Source: an uncultured Lachnospiraceae bacterium
GTDB taxonomy: Bacteria > Bacillota > Clostridia > Lachnospirales > Lachnospiraceae
Assembly (NCBI GenBank): GCA_910588285.1
Contig: CAJUQB010000003.1
Location: 4,090 to 68,089 of the forward strand
Length of the DNA stretch: 64,000 nt
Reading direction: 5' to 3'
Part shown: in pieces, positions 1 through 8,328 of the stretch
How the letters are laid out: every line of letters starts with the position of its first letter
Position numbering within the stretch: position 1 is the stretch's first letter
Position numbers and translations under genes: made by a program
The notes under the pieces: model-generated
Database searches by the model: none
What the model was told of the DNA's origin: nothing
The model's input: only the letters and a program-made list of their open reading frames with translations

Positions 1-189
1 TCATGTTCGCATGGAGCGCTATTGATGTTCACCGGATCGGTGTGGATGTCGATAGCTTTTGTTTTTATTACATTACTAATCTGTGCGGGGTCGTTTGTTC
101 TACATGGAACATGGAGTGCTATTGTACCGTTTCGCTTTTGCCAGGCGGTAGGATGGCGCATTTTTTTACCCTGTGGGGTAACCGATTAG
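1..189 (+). CDS. Possible C-terminal end of a membrane protein (truncated by window start)
   Basis: Frame 1 is open from the window edge to a TAG at 187-189. It encodes a hydrophobic stretch (LLMFTGSVWMSIAFVFITLL and following) that could be the last transmembrane helix of a transporter, followed by a short polar tail. A lysine or cation transporter upstream of a lysine-fermentation operon would make sense, but no family motif is visible in about 62 residues. It may be chance. Not recognised. Confidence 0.25.
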   Translation, partial: SCSHGALLMFTGSVWMSIAFVFITLLICAGSFVLHGTWSAIVPFRFCQAVGWRIFLPCGVTD

Positions 190-320
190 TAACTTGGGGA
201 ATCAAGAGTAATTGAGAGAAGGTACAGTAACTTAGAGGATCATCAGTAACTTGGAGAGAAGCCGGTTATTGAGAGAGCAAATGGTAACTGCCCGGAAACG
301 GGGTTATATAAACGATGGAA
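188..320. repeat. Degenerate tandem array with 19-nt period upstream of kal
   Basis: The core RGTWAYTKRR recurs at an exact 19-nt step: agtaacttgg at 188, agtaattgag at 207, agtaacttag at 226, agtaacttgg at 245, ggttattgag at 264, ggtaactgcc at 283 and a weaker ggttatataa at 302. The array fills the gap before the lysine operon. It could be a repeated operator or simply decayed tandem-duplicated DNA. The rest of 1-362 holds a near-repeat of an ATGGAGYGCTATTG motif (around 11 and 113) and no other gene that I can support. Confidence 0.6.
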
Positions 321-362
321 AAACTCTGAACAAGTTTTCCGAGAAGGAGGATTTTGAAAGGA

Positions 363-752
363 ATGGAGACAAAAAAATCAATCATTCGTTTACGCATGAG
401 CGCACATGACGCACACTATGGGGGAAACCTGGTAGACGGAGCAAGGATGCTGCAGCTGTTTGGCGATGTGGCAACAGAACTTCTGATCCTGCAGGACGGC
501 GATGAAGGGCTGTTCAAGGCATATGATGAAGTGGAATTTATGGCACCGGTGTTTGCGGGAGATTACATCGAGGCTGTTGGGGAGATCGTCAGTGTGGGCA
601 ATACGTCCCGCAAGATGAAGTTTGAGGCGCGCAAGGTGATTGTGCCGAGGCCGGATCTCAATGATTCCGCCTGTGATGTGCTTCCGGAGCCCATTGTAGT
701 ATGCCGGGCCAGCGGAACCTGTGTGGTGCCCAAGGATAAGCAGAGGAATTAG
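363..752 (+). CDS. kal: 3-aminobutyryl-CoA ammonia-lyase
   Basis: Predicted to remove ammonia from L-3-aminobutyryl-CoA to give crotonyl-CoA, the last amino-acid-specific step of lysine fermentation. The 129-residue length and the hotdog-like sequence (SAHDAHYGGNLVDGARMLQL near the start, then DEVEFMAPVFAGDYIEA) match the small Kal family. I chose ATG 363, 12 nt after AAGGAGG (344-350); an in-frame TTG at 354 is only 3 nt from that site. It is the first gene of kal-kce-kdd-kamA-kamD-kamE, with a 18-nt gap to kce. Family identity rests on the motifs and on the neighbours, which together form the complete pathway. Confidence 0.9.
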   Translation: METKKSIIRLRMSAHDAHYGGNLVDGARMLQLFGDVATELLILQDGDEGLFKAYDEVEFMAPVFAGDYIEAVGEIVSVGNTSRKMKFEARKVIVPRPDLNDSACDVLPEPIVVCRASGTCVVPKDKQRN

Positions 753-770
753 AAAGGACAGGGATAGGCA

Positions 771-1595
771 ATGGAAAAACTGATCATTACAGCCTGCATC
801 TGCGGTGCGGAGGTGACAAAGGAGCAGAACCCGGCCGTGCCTTACACGGTGGAGGAGATTGCGAGAGAAGCCAAGGCAGCCTACGATGCGGGAGCCGCCC
901 TGATCCATCTGCATGTGAGGGAGGACGACGGGACGCCGACCCAGAGCAAGGAGCGCTTTGATGTCTGTATCCGGGCCATCAAGGAGGTTTGTCCGGACGC
1001 AATCGTTCAGGTCTCCACCGGCGGAGCCGTGGGCATGACAAACGATGAACGGCTGCAGCCCCTGCTGCTGAACCCGGAGATGGCTACCTTGGACTGCGGC
1101 ACCTGCAATTTCGGCGGCGATGAGATCTTTGTCAACACAGAGAATATGATCATCGACTTTGTAGAGCGGATGAACGAGCGGAACATCAAGCCGGAGATCG
1201 AAGTGTTTGACAAGGGCATGATCGATATGGCCAAGCGGCTGGGAAGAAAGGGCTACATCAAGTACCCCATGCATTTTGACTTTGTGATGGGCGTCAATGG
1301 CGGCATCAGCGGAGAACCCAGGGATCTGGAATTCATGGTTGGAAGCATTCCGGAGGGTTCTACCTGGACAGTGGCCGGCGTGGGGAGGAACCAGTTCCCC
1401 ATGGCAGTGATGGGGATCATTATGGGCGGCCATGTGCGGGTTGGCTTTGAGGATAATGTCTACCTGGAGAAGGGCGTACCGGCGGCTTCCAACGGAGAGC
1501 TGGTGGCCAAGGTGGTGCGTCTGGCGAAGGAGCTGGGCCGGGAGATCGCTACCCCGGATGAGGCCAGAAGGATCCTGGGCTTAAGCAGAGGATAA
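771..1595 (+). CDS. kce: 3-keto-5-aminohexanoate cleavage enzyme (BKACE family)
   Basis: Cleaves 3-keto-5-aminohexanoate with acetyl-CoA to acetoacetate and 3-aminobutyryl-CoA. At 274 residues it has the usual DUF849/BKACE TIM-barrel length. The metal-binding His pair is visible as LIHLHVR (His46 and His48), and a later Glu in VGFEDN (about residue 227) is the likely third ligand. TSGG-type phosphate/carboxylate-binding loops are represented by QVSTGGAVG and ATLDCGTCNFGG. It lies between kal and kdd, matching clostridial lysine-fermentation clusters. The last codons are duplicated immediately downstream (see the repeat at 1578-1646). Confidence 0.93.
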   Translation: MEKLIITACICGAEVTKEQNPAVPYTVEEIAREAKAAYDAGAALIHLHVREDDGTPTQSKERFDVCIRAIKEVCPDAIVQVSTGGAVGMTNDERLQPLLLNPEMATLDCGTCNFGGDEIFVNTENMIIDFVERMNERNIKPEIEVFDKGMIDMAKRLGRKGYIKYPMHFDFVMGVNGGISGEPRDLEFMVGSIPEGSTWTVAGVGRNQFPMAVMGIIMGGHVRVGFEDNVYLEKGVPAASNGELVAKVVRLAKELGREIATPDEARRILGLSRG

Positions 1596-1646
1596 AGCCC
1601 GGAAGATAACCAGGCTTAAGCAGAGGGTAAAGCCCGGAAGATAACC
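1578..1646 (+). repeat. 35-bp tandem duplication of the kce 3-prime end
   Basis: Bases 1578-1612 recur almost exactly at 1613-1646: ggcttaagcagag, then gataaagcccggaagataacc versus ggtaaagcccggaagataacc. The first copy holds the last kce codons and the TAA stop. The second copy repeats them out of any gene, so the duplication lengthens the kce-kdd spacer without changing the Kce protein. Confidence 0.85.
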
Positions 1647-1739
1647 GGACTTTGACAGAAGGGAAGCTTCGGGATTGAATGATTTTGAAATGTAGAGAAG
1701 CAATACAGAAATTGAACAATGGAATTGGAGGAGAAGGCA

Positions 1740-2777
1740 ATGGCCAAGAAAGGTAATAAATACGGAATTCACAGAGTAATCGAGCCCCAGGGCGTACTGA
1801 CACAGGCAGCACAGAAGATTGATAATGATATGACGGAGAAGTATTCCAATGAGATCATCTGCGATGTGATTTCCTTAAATATTGACTCGGCATCCTTTAC
1901 ACAGATTGAGGAGGCCTGTGACCATGATGTGGAGCGGATCAAGCAGATGATCCTGGATATTGTGGGAGAGCGGGGCAAGATGCAGAATCCGGTAACTGGA
2001 TCCGGCGGAATGTTTATCGGCAAGGTAGCTTATATTGGAGAAGACCTGGATCTGGATATCCAGGTGGGCGACAAGATTGCATCCTTGGTATCCCTTTCCA
2101 TGACTCCCCTTCGGATTGATGAGATTCTGGAGGTTCATCCTGACATTGACCGGGTGGATATTAAGGGGCAGGCAGTTCTGTTTGAGACAGCCCTGTATGC
2201 GAAGCTTCCGGATGATATCAGCGAGCCGCTGGCACTGGCAGCCCTGGATGTGGCAGGTGCGCCGGCCCAGACAGCCAAGCTGGTGAAGCCGGGCCAGAGC
2301 GTACTGATCCTGGGAGGTGCAGGCAAGTCCGGCACACTTTGCTGCTACGAGGCAATGAAGCGGGTAGGACCTACCGGACGCGTGGTTGCAATGGATTACA
2401 GCCAGGAGGGAATTGATGAGCTGCTTCGGATCGGCGTATGCCATAAGGCGTTCCAGGCAAGCGCAGCCCTTCCGGTAGATGTACTGGAGAAGGCATTGGC
2501 AGCCAATGACGGCAAGGAATACGATGTATCCATCTGCTGCGTCAATGTGAACAATTGCGAAATGTCTGCGATTCTGCCGGTGCATGACGGCGGAGTGGTA
2601 TATTTCTTCTCCATGGCTACCAGCTTTACCAAGGCAGCCCTGGGAGCAGAGGGTGTAGGCAAGGATATCGATATGATTATCGGCAATGGCTATACCAAGG
2701 GCCATGCGGAGATCACTCTGCAGGAGCTGCGGGAGAATGCAGATATCAGAGATATTTTTGACAAGAAATATGTGTAA
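1740..2777 (+). CDS. kdd: L-erythro-3,5-diaminohexanoate dehydrogenase
   Basis: Oxidatively deaminates 3,5-diaminohexanoate to 3-keto-5-aminohexanoate with NAD(P)+. At 345 residues it has the Kdd length. An MDR-like Rossmann segment reads SVLILGGAGKSGTLCCYEA (about residues 185-205), followed by RVVAMDYS, where the acidic residue would contact the cofactor ribose. ATG 1740 is preferred over the in-frame ATG 1719 because GGAGGAGAAGG lies just before 1740. It follows kce after a 144-nt gap containing the 35-bp duplication and precedes kamA by 50 nt. Confidence 0.92.
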   Translation: MAKKGNKYGIHRVIEPQGVLTQAAQKIDNDMTEKYSNEIICDVISLNIDSASFTQIEEACDHDVERIKQMILDIVGERGKMQNPVTGSGGMFIGKVAYIGEDLDLDIQVGDKIASLVSLSMTPLRIDEILEVHPDIDRVDIKGQAVLFETALYAKLPDDISEPLALAALDVAGAPAQTAKLVKPGQSVLILGGAGKSGTLCCYEAMKRVGPTGRVVAMDYSQEGIDELLRIGVCHKAFQASAALPVDVLEKALAANDGKEYDVSICCVNVNNCEMSAILPVHDGGVVYFFSMATSFTKAALGAEGVGKDIDMIIGNGYTKGHAEITLQELRENADIRDIFDKKYV

Positions 2778-2827
2778 CTGTAGATCAGAATGGAACTATA
2801 TGATTGTATAACTAAGGGAGGTTTACC

Positions 2828-4090
2828 ATGAAATTTAATAAAAGCAGAAGTAACGGGCTGTTTCTGGATGTGCCGGCTGAGCAGTGGAATGACTGGAAAT
2901 GGCAGGTAAAGAACCGTATCGAGACAGTGGATGACCTGAAAAAATACATGACGCTGACCCCGGAGGAGGAGCAGGGTGTTGAGGCCTGCTTAAAGACCCT
3001 GCGTATGGCGATCACTCCTTACTACCTGTCTCTGATTGATCTGAACGATCCGGACGACCCGGTCCGCAAGCAGGCAATTCCCACAGCGGCAGAGCTGTAC
3101 CAGTCCTCGGCAGATCTTCTGGATCCCCTGCATGAGGATACGGATTCTCCGGTAAAGGGACTGACCCACCGCTATCCGGACCGCGTGCTGTTCCTGATTA
3201 CCGACATGTGCTCCATGTACTGCCGCCATTGTACCAGAAGGCGTTTTGCAGGCCATGACGACTGCAGCGTGCCCAAGGATCAGATCGATGCCTGTATTGA
3301 TTATGTGAGAAACCATCCGGAGGTACGCGATGTGCTGCTTTCCGGCGGCGATGCCCTGCTGGTCAGCGACGAGCGTCTGGAATACATTATTTCCGAGCTT
3401 CGCAAGATCGAGCATGTGGAGATTGTCCGGATCGGTTCCCGGACGCCGGTGGTTATGCCCCAGCGTATTACCCAGGAGCTGTGCGATATGCTGAAGAAGT
3501 ATCATCCCATCTGGCTGAATACCCACTTCAACCATCCCAATGAGATTACCGAGGAGAGTGCAGCAGCCTGTGCAAGGCTGGCAGATGCCGGAATTCCTCT
3601 GGGCAACCAGTCAGTGCTTTTGGCAGGGGTTAATGACTGTATCCACATCATGCGCCGCCTGATGCATGGCCTGGTGCAGATGCGTGTACGCCCCTACTAC
3701 ATTTATCAGTGTGACCTGTCCTTTGGACTGGAGCATTTCCGGACACCGGTTTCCAAGGGCATTGAGATCATTGAAGCTCTTCGGGGCCATACCTCCGGCT
3801 TTGCAGTGCCCACCTTTGTAGTGGATGCTCCCGGCGGCGGCGGCAAGACCCCTGTAATGCCCAATTATGTGATCTCCCAGACACCCGGTAAGGTAATCCT
3901 TCGGAACTTCGAGGGCGTGATTACCACCTACACAGAGCCGGAGCACTATGATAATCATTGCCATTGCAAGGATTGTGAGGCCCATATGGCCAAGGATATC
4001 GTAGGTATCGCATCCCTGGAGCAGGGCGAGGCTTTAAGCTTAGAACCCAAGGGATTGAAGCGTCTGGAGCGCGGCCATCACGAGGAGTAG
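2828..4090 (+). CDS. kamA: Lysine 2,3-aminomutase (radical SAM, PLP)
   Basis: Interconverts L-lysine and L-beta-lysine, the entry step of the pathway. The 420-residue protein carries the radical-SAM cluster CSMYCRHC (Cys128, Cys132, Cys135). The PLP lysine is in DAPGGGGKTPV, about Lys340, matching the family position. A C-terminal CHCKDCEAH segment is consistent with the zinc/dimerisation tail of clostridial KamA. A GGGAGG ribosome site stands about 7 nt before the ATG. It is central in the lysine-fermentation operon. Confidence 0.95.
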   Translation: MKFNKSRSNGLFLDVPAEQWNDWKWQVKNRIETVDDLKKYMTLTPEEEQGVEACLKTLRMAITPYYLSLIDLNDPDDPVRKQAIPTAAELYQSSADLLDPLHEDTDSPVKGLTHRYPDRVLFLITDMCSMYCRHCTRRRFAGHDDCSVPKDQIDACIDYVRNHPEVRDVLLSGGDALLVSDERLEYIISELRKIEHVEIVRIGSRTPVVMPQRITQELCDMLKKYHPIWLNTHFNHPNEITEESAAACARLADAGIPLGNQSVLLAGVNDCIHIMRRLMHGLVQMRVRPYYIYQCDLSFGLEHFRTPVSKGIEIIEALRGHTSGFAVPTFVVDAPGGGGKTPVMPNYVISQTPGKVILRNFEGVITTYTEPEHYDNHCHCKDCEAHMAKDIVGIASLEQGEALSLEPKGLKRLERGHHEE

Positions 4091-4153
4091 GCGGTGACGG
4101 GCCGGACCGCGGGGAACAATTTCAATCACCAGTAAAAATGAATGAGGTGTAAT

Positions 4154-5725
4154 ATGACAAGTAAGTTGAATTTGAACCAGACACTGGTGGACCAGGCAAG
4201 GGCCAGCGCGGCCAAGGTAGCGGCGGATGTGCAGGGATTTATTGACCTGCACACCACCGTTACGGTGGAGCGTGCGGTGTGCCGCCTGCTTGGAATCGAC
4301 GGTGTCAATGATGTGGAGGTTCCGCTGCCCAATATTTTGGTGGACCACCTGATGGATAAGGGCGTGCTGGGGGCAGGCGCATCCTTCTATATCGGAAATG
4401 CAATGCTGGAGCTTAAGCTCAGCCCTCAGGAAATTGCAGAGAGAGTCAGCAGAGGCGAGCTTGACCTGACCTCCCTGCCGGTTCATGAGACAGCCGAGAT
4501 TCAGAAGGCCATGAACCAGGTGGCAGAGAAGACCACAGAGCAGATTCAGAAAAATGTGGATCAGAGAAATCAATACCTGAAGGAATATGGGGATAAGAGC
4601 GGCCCATTGCTTTACATCATTGTGGCAACCGGAAATATTTATGAGGATATTATCCAGGCAAAGGCCGGGGCAAAGCAGGGAGCAGACGTAATCGCAGTGA
4701 TCCGTACCACCGGGCAGAGTCTTCTGGACTATGTGCCCTACGGCGCAACCACCGAAGGATTTGGCGGGACCTATGCCACCCAGGAGAATTTCCGTCTGAT
4801 GCGCGAGGCATTGGATGAGGTGGGACGGGAGGAGAAGCGCTACATCCGTCTGTGCAACTACTGTTCCGGACTGTGTATGCCGGAGATCGCAGCCATGGGC
4901 GCCCTGGAGCGTCTGGACGTGATGCTCAACGACGCGCTGTACGGGATCCTGTTCCGTGACATCAATATGCAGCGTACCCTGATTGACCAGTATTTCTCCA
5001 GAGTGATCAACGGGTTTGCCGGGGTTATCATCAATACCGGAGAGGACAATTATCTGACCACTGCCGATGCGGTGGAGGAGGCCCATACGGTATTAGCTTC
5101 CCAGTTCCTGAATGAGCAGTTTGCCTTGAAGGCAGGCCTTCCCGAGGAGCAGCAGGGGCTTGGCCATGCATTCGAGATTTCTCCGGATGTGGAGAACGGC
5201 TTCCTCTATGAGCTGGCCCAGGCACAGATGGCAAGGGAGATCTTTCCCAATGCGCCGCTGAAATATATGCCGCCCACCAAGTTCATGACGGGAAATATTT
5301 TCCGGGGCCATGTGCAGGATGCATTGTTTAACATGGTGACTGTACTTACTGAGCAGAGAATCCATCTGCTGGGTATGATGACAGAGGCGATTCATACGCC
5401 CTTTATGTCTGACCGCGCCCTGGCCATTGAGAATGCCCAGTATATCGCCCGTACCATGAAGGATCTGGGAGACGAGCTGGTATATAAGGATGGCGGGATT
5501 ATGCAGACCCGGGCCAATGAGGTTCTGGAGAAGGCAGCCGCTTTGCTTAAGGAGATTGAGCAGAAGGGCATGTTCGCAACCCTGGAGGCAGGTACATTTG
5601 CGGACATCAAGAGGCCAAAGGACGGCGGCAAGGGCCTTGCCGGCGTGGTGGCCAAGGAGGATGTATATTTCAATCCCTTTATTGCACTGATGGCGCCGGA
5701 GAACCGCAGAAAGGAGGCAGTGTAA
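4154..5725 (+). CDS. kamD: Lysine 5,6-aminomutase alpha subunit
   Basis: Large subunit of the adenosylcobalamin/PLP-dependent lysine 5,6-aminomutase, which moves the terminal amino group of beta-lysine (or D-lysine) to C5. 523 residues, as expected for KamD. Segments such as IRTTGQSLLDYVPYGATTEG and RLCNYCSGLCMPEIAAMG are characteristic of the TIM-barrel alpha subunit. ATG 4154 has GAGGTG about 5 nt upstream; the upstream ATG 4142 overlaps that site and is less likely. The stop abuts the kamE start, consistent with translational coupling of a 1:1 complex. Confidence 0.95.
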   Translation: MTSKLNLNQTLVDQARASAAKVAADVQGFIDLHTTVTVERAVCRLLGIDGVNDVEVPLPNILVDHLMDKGVLGAGASFYIGNAMLELKLSPQEIAERVSRGELDLTSLPVHETAEIQKAMNQVAEKTTEQIQKNVDQRNQYLKEYGDKSGPLLYIIVATGNIYEDIIQAKAGAKQGADVIAVIRTTGQSLLDYVPYGATTEGFGGTYATQENFRLMREALDEVGREEKRYIRLCNYCSGLCMPEIAAMGALERLDVMLNDALYGILFRDINMQRTLIDQYFSRVINGFAGVIINTGEDNYLTTADAVEEAHTVLASQFLNEQFALKAGLPEEQQGLGHAFEISPDVENGFLYELAQAQMAREIFPNAPLKYMPPTKFMTGNIFRGHVQDALFNMVTVLTEQRIHLLGMMTEAIHTPFMSDRALAIENAQYIARTMKDLGDELVYKDGGIMQTRANEVLEKAAALLKEIEQKGMFATLEAGTFADIKRPKDGGKGLAGVVAKEDVYFNPFIALMAPENRRKEAV

Positions 5726-6514
5726 ATGAGTTCTGGACTGTATGATTTACATAAAAAGGATTTTGATAAAACCCTGGATCTTAAGAAGCTGCGTCCCTAT
5801 GGCGATACAATGAATGACGGCAAGGTGCAGCTGAGCTTCACGCTTCCGGTCAAGGACGACGAGCGGGGCGAGGAGGCTGCAAGGCAGATTGCCAGGGCTA
5901 TGGGCCTGGAGGATGTGAATATTGCATTCCACAATCCGCTGGACAAGGAATATACGATGTATGTGGTGTACGGAAGCTGCAGCCACACGGTGGATTATAC
6001 CTCTATCCAGGTGCAGACCGTGGAATCCGACACCATGAGCATGGAAGAGGTAGATGCCTATATCAAGGAAAATATTGGCCGCAAGATCGTGGTGGTGGGG
6101 GCCTCCACGGGAACGGACGCCCATACGGTAGGCATTGACGCAGTAATGAACCGCAAGGGGTTTGCGGGTCACTACGGCTTGGAGCGCTATGAGATGATCG
6201 AGGCGCTGAATATGGGGAGCCAGGTGGATAATGAGGCCTTTGTAGAGAAGGCACTGGAGATGAATGCAGATGTTTTGCTGGTATCCCAGACGGTGACCCA
6301 GAAGGATATCCATATCCAGAACCTGACGGAGCTGATTGAGCTTCTGGAGGCGGAGAATCTCCGCGACCGGTTTGTGGTGTGCTGCGGGGGGGCCCGTATT
6401 ACCCATGAGCTGGCCAAGGAGCTGGGATATGACGCCGGATTCGGAGCCGGCAAGTTTGCGGAGGACGTGGCGTCCTTTGCAGTGACCGAGATGGTAAAGC
6501 GGGGCGTGAAATAG
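5726..6514 (+). CDS. kamE: Lysine 5,6-aminomutase beta subunit (B12-binding)
   Basis: Small subunit carrying the cobalamin-binding Rossmann domain. The base-off motif DAHTVG is present with His133, and the PLP-binding Lys144 lies in MNRKGFAGHYG, both at the family positions. 262 residues. It begins directly after the kamD TAA. It needs adenosylcobalamin, and a cobO adenosyltransferase is encoded later in the window. It is the last gene of the lysine operon; a terminator-like hairpin follows at 6557-6602. Confidence 0.95.
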   Translation: MSSGLYDLHKKDFDKTLDLKKLRPYGDTMNDGKVQLSFTLPVKDDERGEEAARQIARAMGLEDVNIAFHNPLDKEYTMYVVYGSCSHTVDYTSIQVQTVESDTMSMEEVDAYIKENIGRKIVVVGASTGTDAHTVGIDAVMNRKGFAGHYGLERYEMIEALNMGSQVDNEAFVEKALEMNADVLLVSQTVTQKDIHIQNLTELIELLEAENLRDRFVVCCGGARITHELAKELGYDAGFGAGKFAEDVASFAVTEMVKRGVK

Positions 6515-6556
6515 TCTTTTTTAGGAGAAGGAGAGTTATCACCTAGAATGCCATAT

Positions 6557-6603
6557 AAAAGGGAAGAGAAGCTGTCAGAGAATAGCACTCTTCCTTTTTT
6601 ATT
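6557..6603 (+). terminator. Rho-independent terminator after kamE
   Basis: The arm aaaagggaagag (6557-6568) pairs with ctcttcctttt (6588-6598) with one bulged G, and a T-run follows. It separates the lysine operon from the hemerythrin-receiver gene. Confidence 0.7.
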
Positions 6604-6638
6604 TCCGCTACGATTTCACAAAAAATCCGGATGTATTC

Positions 6639-6670
6639 TTGACTTTTTTCCTGTAATGAGTAAAAATATA
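6639..6670 (+). promoter_or_regulatory. Possible promoter of the hemerythrin-receiver gene
   Basis: TTGACT at 6639-6644 is followed after about 17-20 nt by an AT-rich AAAAATATA segment, 40 nt before the ATG at 6710. The -35 is good and the -10 is weak. Confidence 0.4.
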
Positions 6671-6709
6671 AGTAAGAGTTCAGCAATAATCATTTTAGGA
6701 GGAGCTAAT

Positions 6710-8302
6710 ATGGCAGTTCAACTGGAATGGAAGGACAGACATGACCTTGGGGTTGAAAAGATTGATAAAGAACACCGGAAGCTGTTTCGGATCATTAACA
6801 GGCTCCGCGCGTTCAGCGGTGAGGAGGAGGATAAGACCTCATGGGTGTACCAGGAGGCAGTAAAGTATTTTAAAAGCTATGCCTTGAAGCATTTTTCAGA
6901 GGAAGAGGCCTATATGGCATCTGTCTCCTATCAGGAGCGGGCCATTCACAAACGCCTTCATGAGGATTTTCGCTGTACAAGGCTCCCGGCTCTTGAGGAG
7001 GAGCTGGAGGAGGAGAAATATTCCATGGAAGCCATTACCCATCTGCGGGGAATTTGTACCTCATGGCTGATCGACCATATCCAGATTGAGGATCAGGCCA
7101 TTGTGGGAAGAGGAATCAGCAAATGGGTGAACCTTCTGCCAGCTGAGAGTGTGGAGGAGGTGAAGGAGACGCTTTCCGGGCTCCTCAATGAAATGTTCGG
7201 GCAGGAGCCAAAGGTTATCAGCAATTGCTACGGCGGGGAGGAATTTGGCGAGGGTATTTATTACCGGGTGATCTATGGCACACAGGAGGGAGAGAAGCAG
7301 GAAGTCATTTTGATTTTTGAGAAAAAGCTGCTGGTCAAGATCCTGGAGAAGCTGGAGGAGGATCCCATGAACCGGTCAGGGGTTACCATGGTAGAGGCTA
7401 TCCAGTCCGTGGAAAAGCAGCTGGAGGATATGAAGGAGCATTTTTCCAGTGAGGAGAAGTATGATCTGAAGGGGGAGAACCAGCTAAGCTATGAGCAGTT
7501 CCAGCGGGCCCTCCAGAGGCAGCTTCCCAAGTTCAGCCTGCTGTTGGACACCGGCGAGGGATACTTTGGATATTGTGCGATGACGCCCCATTTTCTCCGC
7601 GGCGCGGATACCAAGAAGGAGGAGCCGGCCAAGGAGGCGGAGGAAGCCAAGGATGGGAAAGCAGCCGGAAAAGCGGCTGGAGCAACCGGAAAGGAAGCCA
7701 AGGATGGGAAAGCAGCCGGAAAAGCGGCTGGAGCAACCGGAAAGGAAGCCAAGGCAGAGGCCAGGAATGGGAAGGCGGCCGGGAAGGCGGCTGGAGCAAC
7801 CGGGAAGGAAGCCAAGGCAGAGGCCAGGGATGGGAAAGCGGCCGGGAAGGCGGCCGGAAAGGCACCGGGAGCGACCGGGAAGGCGGCTCAAAGTCCAAAT
7901 GCAATGGCAGCAGGCAGCCAGGACAGGAAAAAGGTGCTGGTGGTGGATGATTCCGAAATGGTTCGGCAGGTGATGAAGGGGCTGCTCCAGAAGGAATATA
8001 AGGTTTCCGTGGCCAAGTCCGGGATCGCAGCGATCCGCGCCATGACCCTGGAGCGGCCGGATCTTATCCTGTTGGATTACAACATGCCGGTATGCGACGG
8101 CGCGCTGCTGCTGCAGATGATACGTTCAGAGGAGGATTTTGCGGATATTTCGGTGATCTTCCTGACTGCCACCATTGATAAGGCCAGCGTGAAACGTGTG
8201 GTTCCCCTGAAGCCGGAGGGATATTTGCTGAAAAGCATGAAGCCCATTGAGATCAAGAAACGGATAGACGGCTTCTTTGCACGCAAGGAGGGCTCCAGGT
8301 AG
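6710..8302 (+). CDS. Hemerythrin - unknown domain - Ala/Gly/Lys repeat linker - receiver (REC) fusion
   Basis: 530 residues from ATG 6710 (AGGAGG 8 nt upstream). Residues 1-135 are a bacteriohemerythrin: EKIDKEHRKLF with His22, then KHFSEEEAYM, IHKRLHEDF and LIDHIQIED, so all di-iron ligands appear present (O2 or iron sensing). Residues about 145-305 form a mixed alpha/beta region I do not recognise; a CheX-like phosphatase is a weak possibility. Residues 312-391 are four repeats of a KDGKAAGKAAGATGKEA type. Residues 406-530 are a CheY-like receiver with VVDDSE, phospho-acceptor Asp456 (LLDYNMP), FLTAT and LLKSMKP. No DNA-binding output domain is seen. It is a single-gene unit, not obviously part of the neighbouring operons. 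Confidence 0.8.
   Translation: MAVQLEWKDRHDLGVEKIDKEHRKLFRIINRLRAFSGEEEDKTSWVYQEAVKYFKSYALKHFSEEEAYMASVSYQERAIHKRLHEDFRCTRLPALEEELEEEKYSMEAITHLRGICTSWLIDHIQIEDQAIVGRGISKWVNLLPAESVEEVKETLSGLLNEMFGQEPKVISNCYGGEEFGEGIYYRVIYGTQEGEKQEVILIFEKKLLVKILEKLEEDPMNRSGVTMVEAIQSVEKQLEDMKEHFSSEEKYDLKGENQLSYEQFQRALQRQLPKFSLLLDTGEGYFGYCAMTPHFLRGADTKKEEPAKEAEEAKDGKAAGKAAGATGKEAKDGKAAGKAAGATGKEAKAEARNGKAAGKAAGATGKEAKAEARDGKAAGKAAGKAPGATGKAAQSPNAMAAGSQDRKKVLVVDDSEMVRQVMKGLLQKEYKVSVAKSGIAAIRAMTLERPDLILLDYNMPVCDGALLLQMIRSEEDFADISVIFLTATIDKASVKRVVPLKPEGYLLKSMKPIEIKKRIDGFFARKEGSR
7643..7882 (+). repeat. Coding tandem repeats (51, 51, 63 and 75 bp)
   Basis: Two identical 51-bp units (7643-7693, 7694-7744) are followed by longer variants (7745-7807, 7808-7882), each beginning gaagccaag. 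They encode the Ala/Gly/Lys linker of the hemerythrin-receiver protein. The near-identity of units 1 and 2 suggests recent slippage, so linker length probably varies between strains. Confidence 0.9.
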
Positions 8303-8312
8303 AGCTGGAGCC
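8291..8312. terminator. Hairpin between convergent genes
   Basis: A perfect 8-bp stem, ggctccag with ctggagcc and a 6-nt loop, spans the stop codon of the receiver fusion. It sits 16 nt before the end of the convergent GntR gene. There is no T-run, so termination is uncertain. Confidence 0.4.
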
Positions 8313-8328
8313 TAAGAGCTTCACAAAG

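Noticed and set aside
3..215. Plus-strand frame of 70 residues at the window start
   Set aside because: Cys/Trp-rich composition, no ribosome site, runs into the 19-nt repeats; the competing frame-1 tail looks more like a membrane helix.
188..320. 19-nt repeats as a plasmid-type iteron origin or CRISPR
   Set aside because: No replication initiator gene, no spacers, degenerate units; kept only as an unexplained repeat array.
1..362. Lysine (L-box) riboswitch before the lysine operon
   Set aside because: No recognisable L-box core or terminator/antiterminator pair; the operon is catabolic, where such a switch is not expected.
390..1433. Long minus-strand open frame across kal and kce
   Set aside because: Antisense shadow of two well-supported genes in GC-rich codons; no ribosome site and no recognisable domain.
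7643..7882. Regular repeats as a possible CRISPR array
   Set aside because: Units are contiguous, without unique spacers, and in frame inside a coding gene.
7484..7904. Several minus- and plus-strand frames over the hemerythrin-fusion repeats
   Set aside because: By-products of the 51-bp coding repeats; low-complexity Pro/Ala/Ser or Arg/Gly sequences.
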